A stretch of DNA of 64,000 nucleotides, taken from Streptomyces pactum (GTDB lineage Bacteria > Actinomycetota > Actinomycetes > Streptomycetales > Streptomycetaceae). The position numbers were made by a program, and so were the translations under genes. Shown in pieces: positions 29,306 to 37,903 of the stretch. The number at the start of each line of letters is the position of its first letter. The first letter of the stretch is position 1. The stretch lies in assembly GCF_016031615.1 (NCBI RefSeq), contig NZ_JACYXC010000001.1, positions 1,488,001 to 1,552,000 of the forward strand, written 5' to 3'. The notes beneath the pieces are model-generated. The model had not been told where the DNA came from. It made no database searches and worked only from the letters and a program-made list of their open reading frames with translations.

Positions 29306-29983
29306 TCAGTGCAGGCCGGGCCCGTCGGGCGCCGCCGGCTGCGCCGGCCGCGGGGGCTCCGGGTACGGCTGCGGCTCCGGGTCGCGCGGGCCGAACAGCC
29401 CGGTCAGGGCGAGGTGGACCGCCATCGCGGCCGCCGGCCAGGCCAGCAGGGCGCCCTTGGCCCGCAGTTCCAGCGACTTGTCGAAGGCGACGCCCGGGCC
29501 GACCTCGCGGGCGCGCCGCAGGATGTCGCCCTCGTGGCCGAGGTGGACGCCCAGGCGCCAGGCCACGACCGACGCGAGCAGACCGCCCACCGCCAGCCCC
29601 AGCACCAGCGGGATGCCGCCCTGCCGGCGGAAGAGGAAGACCGCGACGGCGGAGAGGGCGCCCAGCGCCAGTCCGAGCAGCACGAACCGGCCGTCGGCGC
29701 CGATGGCGTCCTCCGCCTCGGAGTTCTTCATGTAGACCGCCCGGCCGTCGGAGACCAGTTCCACCCGCGGCGCCAGCCACAGCCACAGCAGGCCCAGGGC
29801 GATGCCCAGCAGTCCCACCGCCAGCGCCACCAGGGCCGCCTCCACCAGCTCCCGGGTGGTGACCGAGCGGTTCCGGGCGGGTCCCTCGGGGGGCGGGGGA
29901 GCGGGTAGGCGGTGGCACCCGTCGGCTGCGGTCCGGGCGGGGGGCGGGTCGTGGGGCGTCAACGGTGCGGTCACTTTCGTCAT
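29306..29983 (-). CDS. DUF2567 membrane protein
   Basis: 225 residues. Pro-rich N-terminus (about 40), then helix 1 (VEAALVALAVGLLGIALGLLWLWL), an extracytoplasmic segment with YMKNSEAEDAIGADGRF, and three further helices (FVLLGLALGALSAVAVFLF, GIPLVLGLAVGGLLASVVAW, GALLAWPAAAMAVHLALTGLF). The pattern LAPRVELVSDGRAVY and GHEGDILRRAREVGPGV is characteristic of DUF2567 in actinobacteria. Function unknown. 52 bp downstream of the ABC permease gene, so possibly co-transcribed. Confidence 0.82.
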   Translation of the reverse strand: MTKVTAPLTPHDPPPARTAADGCHRLPAPPPPEGPARNRSVTTRELVEAALVALAVGLLGIALGLLWLWLAPRVELVSDGRAVYMKNSEAEDAIGADGRFVLLGLALGALSAVAVFLFRRQGGIPLVLGLAVGGLLASVVAWRLGVHLGHEGDILRRAREVGPGVAFDKSLELRAKGALLAWPAAAMAVHLALTGLFGPRDPEPQPYPEPPRPAQPAAPDGPGLH

Positions 29984-30035
29984 CGTGCCGGTCGGTGGGG
30001 TGCGGCGGGGCGGCGGTGGACGGCCTGCGGGCGGG

Positions 30036-30863
30036 TCACCGCACCGCGGCCCGGCGGTAGGCCCAGGTCGCGGCGGCCAGTGAGATCACGCCGACGCCCG
30101 CGCACACCCCCAGGTCGGCGAGGACGGCGAGCCAGTCCGGCCGGGGCCCGAAGGTCCGGGCCAGCGCCTCCACACCGTAGGTGGAGGGCAGCAGGTCGCG
30201 GGCGTACGACACCAGGGCGGGCATCCGCTCCGCGGGCAGCACCCCGAGCAGCAGCGCGGCGGACATGCCCAGCTGCCCGCAGAGGGTGGCCAGCTCCTGG
30301 CGCGGGGCGAGCAGGCCGAGCGCGGCGCCCAGGCCTGCCAGCGCGGCGCCGGACAGCGGCACCACCGCCGCCAGGACCCACAGATGGCCCATGGGGAGCT
30401 GGTAGAGCAGGCTGCCGGTCACCGCGGTGACCACCGTGCCGGGCACGGTGAAGGACGCGTAGGCGGCCGCCGCGCCGAGCACCACCGCGGCGGGCGGCAC
30501 CGGCAGGGTCGCGTAGTGGTCCAGGCCGCCGCTGGCCCGCAGCTGGCCGAAGTACTGCGCCAGCAGGTTGAGCGCCACGAAGGCCACCACCAGCACGCTG
30601 GACCCGGCGACCACGGCGCGGGCCTCGCTGCCGCCGTCGACCACGCCGCGCATCAGGACCATGATCCCGATGGACTGGAAGGTGGCCACGAACAGCAGCG
30701 GGATGCGCGCCACCCGGGCCCGGGACAGCTGCGCCCGGTAGACGGCGCCGAGTGCGGGCAGCAGGCGCGCACGGGCCGCCAGCGGGGCGGGCACGGCGGC
30801 CGGCGCGGGCGTCGGCCGGCGGCGGTCGTCGCGGGGCGCGGCCTCCAGGGACACGGCAGTCAC
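30036..30863 (-). CDS. ABC-2 type transporter permease
   Basis: 275 residues with six predicted helices; typical ABC-2 layout: a basic N-terminus, first helix at IPLLFVATFQSIGIMVLM, paired helices around AVVAGSSVLVVAFVALNLLAQYFGQL and PAAVVLGAAAAYASFTVPGTVV, and a last helix at LAVLADLGVCAGVGVISLAAATW. Works with the ATPase encoded 172 bp upstream on the same strand. Substrate unknown; such pairs usually export drugs, lipids or peptides. Confidence 0.88.
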   Translation of the reverse strand: MTAVSLEAAPRDDRRRPTPAPAAVPAPLAARARLLPALGAVYRAQLSRARVARIPLLFVATFQSIGIMVLMRGVVDGGSEARAVVAGSSVLVVAFVALNLLAQYFGQLRASGGLDHYATLPVPPAAVVLGAAAAYASFTVPGTVVTAVTGSLLYQLPMGHLWVLAAVVPLSGAALAGLGAALGLLAPRQELATLCGQLGMSAALLLGVLPAERMPALVSYARDLLPSTYGVEALARTFGPRPDWLAVLADLGVCAGVGVISLAAATWAYRRAAVR

Positions 30864-31035
30864 GTTGCGCGGCTCCTCTTCGGTTCGGTCACGGCCGGCC
30901 CGGCCGGAGCTCCGGCGGGCCGGCGGTCTCCGGCACGGCGGCGGGCCGCCGGGGGTACGGGGTGCCTGCCGCGGCGGGGGGTCACCGGGACGGTGCGGCG
31001 CCCGCCGGGGCGGCGGGTCGCGGCCGGGCGGCGGG

Positions 31036-32055
31036 TCACGCCTTCACCAGCCCCTCGGTGTCCTCCGCGCGTCCGCCCAGCGCCAGGTAGACGTCCTCCA
31101 GGCTGGGCGTGGCGAGGGTGAAGTCGTCCAGGGCGGCGAAGGCCGGGCCGCCGGTGACCGCGGCGATCGCGGCGCGGGCCTCCTCGGGGGCCAGCCGCAG
31201 CCGCCAGCGGCGGCCGTGGGCGTGCGCGCTGCCTTCCAGCGCGGCCACCTCCGGCACGTGCAGCGGGGCCTCGGCGCGCCACACCAGCTCCACCCGGACC
31301 TCGTCGGCGACGAGCGCCTTCAGTCCGGCGGGGGTGTCGCAGGCGATGACCTTGCCGCGCTCCAGGACGGCGACCCGGTCCAGCACGGTCTCCGCCTCGA
31401 TGACGTTGTGGGTGACCAGCAGCACGGTGGTGCCGCGCTCGGCGCGGCGCCGGTCCACCGCGGCCCACACCGCGCGGCGCGCCACCGGGTCCATGCCGGT
31501 GGTGGGCTCGTCCAGGACCAGCAGCGGCCGCTCGCCCACCAGCGCGGCGGCGACGCAGGCCAGCCGCCGCTGGCCGCCGGAGAGCTTCTTCAGGGGGCGG
31601 CCGGCGAGCGGGGTGAGCCCCAGCTCCTCCAGCACGGCGTCGCGTTCGGCGCGGGCGGCCCGGGCGTCCAGGCCGCGGAGCCGTCCGGTGGTCTCGGCCG
31701 CGAGGGCCACGGTCAGCTCGTCCAGGGCGGTGGACTCCTGGCCGAGGTAGCCCACCAGCCGGGAGGCGCGCTCGGGGTGGCGGACCAGGTCGTGGCCGAG
31801 CACCTCGACGGTGCCCTCGTCCGGGCGGAGCAGGCCGGTCAGCTGGCGGACCAGGGTGGTCTTGCCGGCGCCGTTGGGGCCCAGCAGGCCGAAGATCTCG
31901 CCGCCGGTGACGGTGAGGTCGATGCCGTCGCTGGCCCGGACGGCGGGCGCGGCGGGTACGCCGCGCCGGGGACGCGCGGCCGGGTAGGTCTTGACCAGGC
32001 CGCGCACCGTGCACACCGCGTCGCCGCCTGCCGCCTGTTTCGCGCCCGTCCTCAC
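31036..32055 (-). CDS. ABC transporter ATP-binding protein
   Basis: 339 residues. Walker A GPNGAGKTT (59-67), Q-loop GYLGQEST, signature KLSGGQRRLACVAAAL, Walker B LLVLDEPTTG, H-loop LLVTHNVIEAE. A C-terminal domain of about 90 residues follows (VRVELVWRAEAPLHVPEV), as in drug-exporter ATPases with DUF4162-like tails. The GTG at 32055 has TACCCT eight bases upstream and no ribosome site, so it is likely leaderless. Pairs with the permease at 30036. Confidence 0.93.
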   Translation of the reverse strand: MRTGAKQAAGGDAVCTVRGLVKTYPAARPRRGVPAAPAVRASDGIDLTVTGGEIFGLLGPNGAGKTTLVRQLTGLLRPDEGTVEVLGHDLVRHPERASRLVGYLGQESTALDELTVALAAETTGRLRGLDARAARAERDAVLEELGLTPLAGRPLKKLSGGQRRLACVAAALVGERPLLVLDEPTTGMDPVARRAVWAAVDRRRAERGTTVLLVTHNVIEAETVLDRVAVLERGKVIACDTPAGLKALVADEVRVELVWRAEAPLHVPEVAALEGSAHAHGRRWRLRLAPEEARAAIAAVTGGPAFAALDDFTLATPSLEDVYLALGGRAEDTEGLVKA

Positions 32056-32063
32056 GAGCTATG

Positions 32064-32069
32064 AGGGTA
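32064..32069 (-). promoter_or_regulatory. Leaderless promoter -10 of the ABC exporter genes
   Basis: TACCCT reads on the minus strand; the eight bases CATAGCTC separate it from the GTG start of the ATPase gene. Confidence 0.45.
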
Positions 32070-32215
32070 CGCGCCCGGGCGGCCGGACTCCGCCCCGGGG
32101 CGGCCGGACGGGCCCGCGCACCGGTGTGATCCGGGGCGCGGCGGGGCGGAGGACGGGATTCCGGCCGGACCCGGCGGTGTGCGGTCCCGGCGCGCCGCGG
32201 CGGCCCGGGTGCCGG

Positions 32216-33465
32216 TCAGTCCTTGGCCGGGGTGGCGGCGACGCCGGTGCGGCTGTCGATCTCGCGCCAGAACCCGGCCCGGATGGCGTACCGGTCGTGC
32301 TCGTCGATCTGGTCGTCCTTGTGGGCGAGCAGGCCGAAGCGGGCCGCGTAGCGCAGCAGCTCGCCGTCGATGCGGTGCGGGATGCGGGGGTACTCCCCGG
32401 AGAGCTGCTGGAGGTGCTGCGGGTCGGCGAGCCGCTCCGCCCACCGGCGGGCGAAGACCTGGCCCACCTCGAACGGGTCGCCGCTGACCGTGGTGATGTC
32501 CTCCTCCCGGTCCGCCCAGCGCTGCTCGGCCGTGGTGAGCTGCGCCAGCATGGGCAGGCAGGCGGTCTCCGGGGGCTCGGCGACCGTGGTGCCGCGGTCC
32601 ACCCAGCCCCGGTCGGAGGACCAGCGGAGGGTGGCGCCGGCGGCGACCGTCCGGGTGTCCTGGACCAGGGCGGGCCGGCCGAGGTCGGCGAGGTCCTTGG
32701 GGGTGGGCACGCCCTTGCCGCCGGTCGCGGCGGACGGCTCGGCGGTGCCGGCCGGGCGGGCCGGCGCGTCGTCGGCGGCGGGCCGGGGGGCCGCGCGCGG
32801 CGGGGCGCTCCCCCGCGGCGGTGGCGGCCGGCGCGGTGTTCTCCGGCAGCGGGGGCGGCGAGGATGGCGGCGATCTCGGGGCGGGTGACGGGTGCGGGGG
32901 CACCGTGGGCGGACTGGTCCTTGGCCCGTACCGCGCGGGTGATCCAGGCGCGGTCCAGCACCCGGCGCTCGTCGGCCTCGGCCACCAGGTCCTCGGACTG
33001 GTTGAAGTCGCCGTCGGCGGCCTGCACGGCCCACAGGTGGATGGCGACGCCGTGCTCCTTGGCGTCCATCAGCCCCGGGAGCAGGTCGCCGTCGCCGGTG
33101 ACCAGGACGATGTCGGAACAGGCCCGGTTGCGGGCCAGCTCGGTCAGCTCGGCGTGCATGGCGGCGTCCACGCCCTTCTGCGCCCACCGGCCGTCGCTGC
33201 GGGTCAGCGCGCCCAGCCGGACGGTGACCCGGGGCATGACGCGCAGCCGCCGGTGCTCCGGCTGGGGGACCCGGTCGGGGGCGCCGTCGAACCAGTAGAT
33301 CCGCAGCAGCGGCCGTTCGGTCTCCTGCTCGGCCCGCTCGCGCAGCCCCTGGATGAGGGTCGCGTGGTCCACCACGATCCTCGGCCGGGCCGGCTCCCCG
33401 GCGAGCAGACTCGCGGCGGCGCCCAGCAGATAACCGGCGTCCACCAGGACGACGCAGCGGTCCAC
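32216..33465 (-). CDS. NYN-domain protein, reading frame broken in the linker
   Basis: N-terminal part (GTG at 33465, good GAGG site) is a NYN/PIN-like nuclease domain: CVVLVDAGYLLGAAASLL, IYWFDGAPDR, GRWAQKGVDAAMHAEL and DIVLVTGDGDLLPGLMDAKEHG supply the acidic residues expected for metal binding. It runs to about VTRPEIAAILA near 32865. The C-terminal domain (PTPKDLADLGRP ... GDPFEVGQVFARRW ... AHKDDQIDEHDRYAIRAGFWREI) is in another frame and ends at 32216. Between them (about 32760-32870) lies a Pro/Ala linker with several G and C runs. One missing base, or two extra bases, restores a single protein of about 415 residues. Without repair, the first frame continues to 32059 as an Arg/Pro-rich tail. 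The intact type would be a putative RNA-processing nuclease. Confidence 0.8.
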
Positions 33466-33716
33466 GTTCCACCTCTTCCCTGACGTACGGACGTGTGCGC
33501 ACCCCGGCCCGGCGGTGGCCGGTGCTCCGCGTCGTCGCTTCCGGGTCCGACCGGCCGCGGGGGGCTACCAGACCGAACTGGATCAACGGCGCGGCGGATA
33601 CGGCCTACCCCTCACAAGCCTCTCTCACTCACGGTAATTGCCCGAAATGCCCCGTCTGTTCCGGCGTGTCACTGTGTCTTCAGGGGAAACCGACCCCGAC
33701 TGGAGGCAGAACGGTC

Positions 33717-33887
33717 ATGGCCAAGAACAAGAATCGCGAACGCGGCAAGTCGCGCTCCCGGTCCTCCGCCGAGCGCGCCGACGACCAGGCCCGGCAGCCG
33801 GAGGACCGGGCGGAACAGCTGCGGTCACAGCTGGACCGGCCGAGCGGTTCCGCCAAGGGTCGGCAGAAGAAGTTCGGGCACAACTGA
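33717..33887 (+). CDS. Small basic, highly charged protein
   Basis: 56 residues, almost entirely hydrophilic: MAKNKNRERGKSRSRSSAER at the start, then Gln/Asp/Arg-rich helix-like sequence and KGRQKKFGHN at the end. A strong GGAGG lies ten bases before the ATG, and a large terminator follows 20 bases after the stop, so it is a real gene. No family recognised with certainty; charge suggests nucleic-acid or ribosome association, an inference only. Confidence 0.75.
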   Translation: MAKNKNRERGKSRSRSSAERADDQARQPEDRAEQLRSQLDRPSGSAKGRQKKFGHN

Positions 33888-33906
33888 TCCGGTCCGTCCG
33901 GCACTC

Positions 33907-33939
33907 CGGGCGCGCCCCCGTCCGCCGGGGGCGCGCCCG
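33907..33939 (+). terminator. 14-bp hairpin terminator after the small basic protein gene
   Basis: CGGGCGCGCCCCCG (33907-33920) and CGGGGGCGCGCCCG (33926-33939) form a perfect stem with loop TCCGC, starting 20 bases after the stop codon. Confidence 0.8.
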
Positions 33940-34007
33940 CGCGCCGTCGCCGGGGCGCGGGGCCTGCCGCCCGGGGGCGGACACCGCCGCGCCGGGTCCG
34001 GCGGGAG

Positions 34008-34056
34008 GCAGGGCCGTGACGGCCCTGCGGCCCGGCCCGCGGGGCGGGCCGGGCCG
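34008..34056. terminator. Two adjacent hairpins between convergent genes, dnaE side
   Basis: GCAGGGCCGT/ACGGCCCTGC (34008-34017, 34019-34028) is a perfect 10-bp palindrome with a one-base centre. Next to it CGGCCCGGCCCGC/GCGGGCCGGGCCG (34028-34040, 34044-34056) is a perfect 13-bp stem with loop GGG. They share base 34028, so they are mutually exclusive or stacked. They lie 90 bp past the dnaE stop. Confidence 0.65.
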
Positions 34057-34146
34057 GGCCGACGGCGGACCGGGCGGAGCCGGAGGGGCGGGGGCGGACC
34101 GGAGCGGGGCCGGGGGCCGGCCGTCCGGCGGGGGGCGGGCCGGGGC

Positions 34147-37100
34147 TCAGCCCGCCAGGCAGGACGGCCCGAGCAGCACCTTGAGGTCGCCGAAGAGCGC
34201 GGGGTCGGGGGTGACCCGGTGCCGGTCCAGCCGCAGCACCGTGGTCTTCCGGGCGCCCTGGAGCTTGATCCGCACCTCGGTGGAGCCGCGGTGGTGGGTG
34301 AGCACCTCGCCGAGCTTCTCCACCAGCGGCGGGGTGACCTTGACGGTGGGGATGGTGATGGTCACCGGGGCGTTGGCGGACGCCTCGGACAGGTCGGGGA
34401 CCATCAGCTCCATCGCGACCAGCCGCGGCACGTCCTCCCGCTTGTCCAGCCGCCCCTTGACGAAGACCACCGCGTCCTCCACCAGCTGGGTGGAGACCAG
34501 CTGGTAGGTGGCGGGGAAGAACATGCAGTCGATGGAGCCGGCCAGGTCCTCGACGGTGGCGATCGCCCAGGCGTTGCCCTGCTTGGTCATCTTCCGCTGG
34601 AGGCCGGAGATGATCCCGCCGATGGTCACGATGGCGCCGTCGCTGTGCTCACCGCCGGTCAGCTGGGAGATCGCCGCGTCGGTCTTGTCGTTGAGCACGT
34701 GCTCGATGCCGAAGAGCGGGTGGTCCGAGACGTACAGGCCCAGCATCTCCCGCTCCTGGGCCAGCAGGTACGACTTGTCCCACTCGACGTCGGAGAACTC
34801 CACGTCCAGCCCGAACGAGGGTCCGTCGTCGGCGCCGCCCTCCTCGCCCATCCCGCCGAAGAGGTCGAACTGGCCCTCGGCCTCCTTGCGCTTGACCGCG
34901 ACCACGTTGTCGATCATCGACTCGTAGTGCGCCATGAGGCCCTTGCGGGTGTGCCCCATCTCGTCGAACGCGCCGGCCTTGATCAGCGACTCGGTGGTGC
35001 GCTTGTTGCAGACCACCGCGTCCACCTTGTCCAGGTAGTCGGGGAAGGACTGGTACTTCCCCTTGGCCTTGCGGCAGCGGATGATCGAGTCCACCACGTT
35101 CTGTCCGACGTTGCGGACCGCGGTGAGACCGAAGAGGATCACGTCATCGCCCTGGGCGGTGAAGTTCGCCTCCGACTCGTTGACGTTCGGCGGCAGCACC
35201 TTGATGCCCATCCGGCGGCACTCGTTGAGGTAGACCGCCGACTTGTCCTTGTCGTCGCGGACCGAGGTGAGCAGCGCCGCCATGTACTCGGCCGGGTAGT
35301 TCGCCTTGAGGTAGGCGGTCCAGTAGGTGACCAGGCCGTACGCCGAGGAGTGCGCCTTGTTGAAGGCGTAGCCGGCGAACGGGACCAGCACGTCCCACAC
35401 CGCCTGGATCGCCTCGTCGGAGAAGCCCTTCTCCCGCGCGCCCTTCTGGAAGTTGACGAACTCCTTCTCCAGCACCTCGGGCTTCTTCTTGCCCATGGCG
35501 CGGCGGAGCAGGTCGGCCTGTCCGAGCGAGTAGCCGGCGAGCACCTGGGCGGCCTTCTGCACCTGCTCCTGGTACACGATGAGGCCGTAGGTGATGTCGA
35601 GGACCTCCTTGAGAGGCTCCTCCAGCTCCGGGTGGATCGGGGTGATCTCCTGCTGGCCGTTCTTCCGCAGGGCGTAGTTGATGTGCGAGTTCATGCCCAT
35701 CGGCCCGGGGCGGTACAGGGCCGAGACGGCGGAGATGTCCTCGAAGTTGTCGGGCTTCATCATGCGCAGCAGGGCGCGCATCGGGCCGCCGTCGAACTGG
35801 AAGACGCCGAGGGTGTCGCCGCGGCACAGCAGCTCGTAGGTCTTGGGGTCGTCCAGCGGCAGCTCCAGCAGCTGGAGGTCCACGCCCTTGTTCGCCTTCA
35901 CCATCTTGACGGCGTCGTCCATGATGGTGAGGTTGCGCAGGCCGAGGAAGTCCATCTTCAGCAGGCCCAGCGACTCACAGGTCGGGTAGTCCCACTGGGT
36001 CACGACCTGGCCGTCGTTCTTCGGCGAGAAGACCGGCACGTGGTCGGTGAGCTTCTCGCTGGACATGATCACGCCGGCCGCGTGCACGCCCATCTGCCGG
36101 ACCAGGCCCTCGATGCCGCGCGCGGTGTCGATCACCTTCTTGACGTCCGGCTCGTTCTCGTACATCCCGCGCACCTCGGCCGCCTCGCTGTAGCGGGGGT
36201 GCTTGGGGTCGGTGATGCCGGACAGCGGGATGCCCTTGCCGAGCACGTCGGCGGGCATCGCCTTGGTGATCCGGTCGCCCATGGCGTACGGGTAGCCGAG
36301 CACCCGGGCGGAGTCCTTGATCGCGTTCTTCGCCTTGATGGTGCCGTAGGTGCCGATCTGGGCGACCTTGTCGGCCCCGTACTTCTCGGTGACGTACCGG
36401 ATGACCTCACCGCGCCTGCGCTCGTCGAAGTCGATGTCGACATCCGGCATGGAGACGCGCTCGGGGTTGAGGAACCGCTCGAAGATCAGCCCGTGCTCGA
36501 CCGGGTCGAGGTCGGTGATGCCCAGCGCGTAGGAGACGATCGAGCCGGCCGCCGAGCCACGGCCGGGGCCGACCGCGATGCCGTTGTTCTTCGCCCACAT
36601 GATGAAGTCGGCGACGACGAGGAAGTAGCCGGGGAACCCCATCTGGATGATGACGTCCATCTCGTACTCGACGAGCTTCTGCCGGTCCTCGGGGACGCCG
36701 CCGGGGTAGCGGCGGGCCATGCCCCGCTTGACCTCCTCCTGGAACCAGGTGACCTCGGTGTACCCCTCGGGCACCTCGAACCGGGGCATCAGGTCGCGCT
36801 TCTCGAACCAGCCGGTGGTGTCGATCTGCTCGGCGACCAGCAGGGTGTTGGCGCAGCCCTGCTGCCAGGCGTCGGAGGAGTCGATGGCGTACATCTCCTC
36901 CGTGGACTTCAGGTAGTAGCCGGTGCCGTCGAAGCGGAAGCGGTCCGGGTCGGAGAGGTTCTTGCCGGTCTGCACGCACAGCAGCGCGTCGTGCGCGTCG
37001 GCCTCGCGGGCGTAGGTGTAGTGGGAGTCGTTGGTGACCAGCGGGGGGATGCCGAGCTTCTTGCCGATCTCCAGCAGGCCGTCGCGGACCCGCTTCTCGA

Positions 37101-37692
37101 TCTCGATCCCGTGGTCCATCAGCTCCAGGAAGTACCGGCCCTTGCCGAAGATGTCCTGGTACTCGGAGGCGGCCCGGACCGCCTCGTCGAACTGGCCGAG
37201 CCGCAGCCGGGTCTGCACCTCGCCGGAGGGGCAGCCGGTGGAGGCGATCAGTCCCTGCGACCACTGGGAGATGGTCTCCTTGTCCATCCGCGGCCACTTC
37301 TGGAGGAAGCCCTCCATGTACGCGTCGGAGGAGAGCCGGAAGAGGTTGTGCAGCCCCGTCTTGTCCGCCGCCCAGATGGTCTTGTGGGTGTAACCGCCCG
37401 AACCCGAGACGTCGTCGCGCTTCTGGTGCGGCTGGCCCCACAGGACCTTGCGCTTGTACCGCCGCGACTCCGGCGCCACGTACGCCTCGATGCCGATGAT
37501 CGGGGTGACGCCCGCGGACTGCGCCTGCTGGAAGAAGTCGTAGGCGCCGTGCAGGTTGCCGTGGTCGGTCATGGCGATATGCGTCATGCCCATGTCGTTG
37601 CAGGCCTGGAACAGGTCCTTCAGCCGTGCCGCACCGTCCAGCAGGGAGTACTGGGTGTGCACGTGCAGGTGCGTGAACGGCTGCTTGGTCAC
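34147..37692 (-). CDS. dnaE: DNA polymerase III alpha subunit
   Basis: Replicative polymerase (DnaE1 type), 1,181 residues, full length. N-terminal PHP domain starts at FTHLHVHTQYSLLDGAARL with further His in MTDHGNLHG. The polymerase palm shows GPGRGSAAGSIVSYALGITDLDP and the catalytic aspartates in MPDVDIDFDERRR (about residue 418). YRPGPMGMNSHINYALRKNG, FAGYAFNKAHSSAYG and a C-terminal OB-fold (ISGLQRKMTKQGNAWAIATVEDL) follow. The real start is GTG at 37692 (TKQPFTHLHVH); a longer frame upstream is Arg-rich. The Shine-Dalgarno sequence sits in a self-complementary element (TGGAG-GTC-CTCCA). Confidence 0.98.
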   Translation of the reverse strand: MTKQPFTHLHVHTQYSLLDGAARLKDLFQACNDMGMTHIAMTDHGNLHGAYDFFQQAQSAGVTPIIGIEAYVAPESRRYKRKVLWGQPHQKRDDVSGSGGYTHKTIWAADKTGLHNLFRLSSDAYMEGFLQKWPRMDKETISQWSQGLIASTGCPSGEVQTRLRLGQFDEAVRAASEYQDIFGKGRYFLELMDHGIEIEKRVRDGLLEIGKKLGIPPLVTNDSHYTYAREADAHDALLCVQTGKNLSDPDRFRFDGTGYYLKSTEEMYAIDSSDAWQQGCANTLLVAEQIDTTGWFEKRDLMPRFEVPEGYTEVTWFQEEVKRGMARRYPGGVPEDRQKLVEYEMDVIIQMGFPGYFLVVADFIMWAKNNGIAVGPGRGSAAGSIVSYALGITDLDPVEHGLIFERFLNPERVSMPDVDIDFDERRRGEVIRYVTEKYGADKVAQIGTYGTIKAKNAIKDSARVLGYPYAMGDRITKAMPADVLGKGIPLSGITDPKHPRYSEAAEVRGMYENEPDVKKVIDTARGIEGLVRQMGVHAAGVIMSSEKLTDHVPVFSPKNDGQVVTQWDYPTCESLGLLKMDFLGLRNLTIMDDAVKMVKANKGVDLQLLELPLDDPKTYELLCRGDTLGVFQFDGGPMRALLRMMKPDNFEDISAVSALYRPGPMGMNSHINYALRKNGQQEITPIHPELEEPLKEVLDITYGLIVYQEQVQKAAQVLAGYSLGQADLLRRAMGKKKPEVLEKEFVNFQKGAREKGFSDEAIQAVWDVLVPFAGYAFNKAHSSAYGLVTYWTAYLKANYPAEYMAALLTSVRDDKDKSAVYLNECRRMGIKVLPPNVNESEANFTAQGDDVILFGLTAVRNVGQNVVDSIIRCRKAKGKYQSFPDYLDKVDAVVCNKRTTESLIKAGAFDEMGHTRKGLMAHYESMIDNVVAVKRKEAEGQFDLFGGMGEEGGADDGPSFGLDVEFSDVEWDKSYLLAQEREMLGLYVSDHPLFGIEHVLNDKTDAAISQLTGGEHSDGAIVTIGGIISGLQRKMTKQGNAWAIATVEDLAGSIDCMFFPATYQLVSTQLVEDAVVFVKGRLDKREDVPRLVAMELMVPDLSEASANAPVTITIPTVKVTPPLVEKLGEVLTHHRGSTEVRIKLQGARKTTVLRLDRHRVTPDPALFGDLKVLLGPSCLAG

Positions 37693-37903
37693 GGTGGAGG
37701 ACCTCCAGGTGGACGCTGCGGACGAGCGGCGGGCCGGGCGACGGGCGGGCACGCGACGGCCGCCGGGGCGGCGCCGGGCCGCCGGGGGCAGCTTCGAAGA
37801 CTACCTCTTGGCGGGGCCGGTCCCCGGGCACTCGGGGGTAGCCTCGGCCGTTGTCCGCCATGGAACACCCGTCGCCGGAGCTCACCGTAGGAGGCATCAC
37901 GCG

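Noticed and set aside
33493..37890. 1,465-residue plus-strand open frame
   Set aside because: Antisense shadow of dnaE; long stop-free frames opposite real genes are expected at this GC content.
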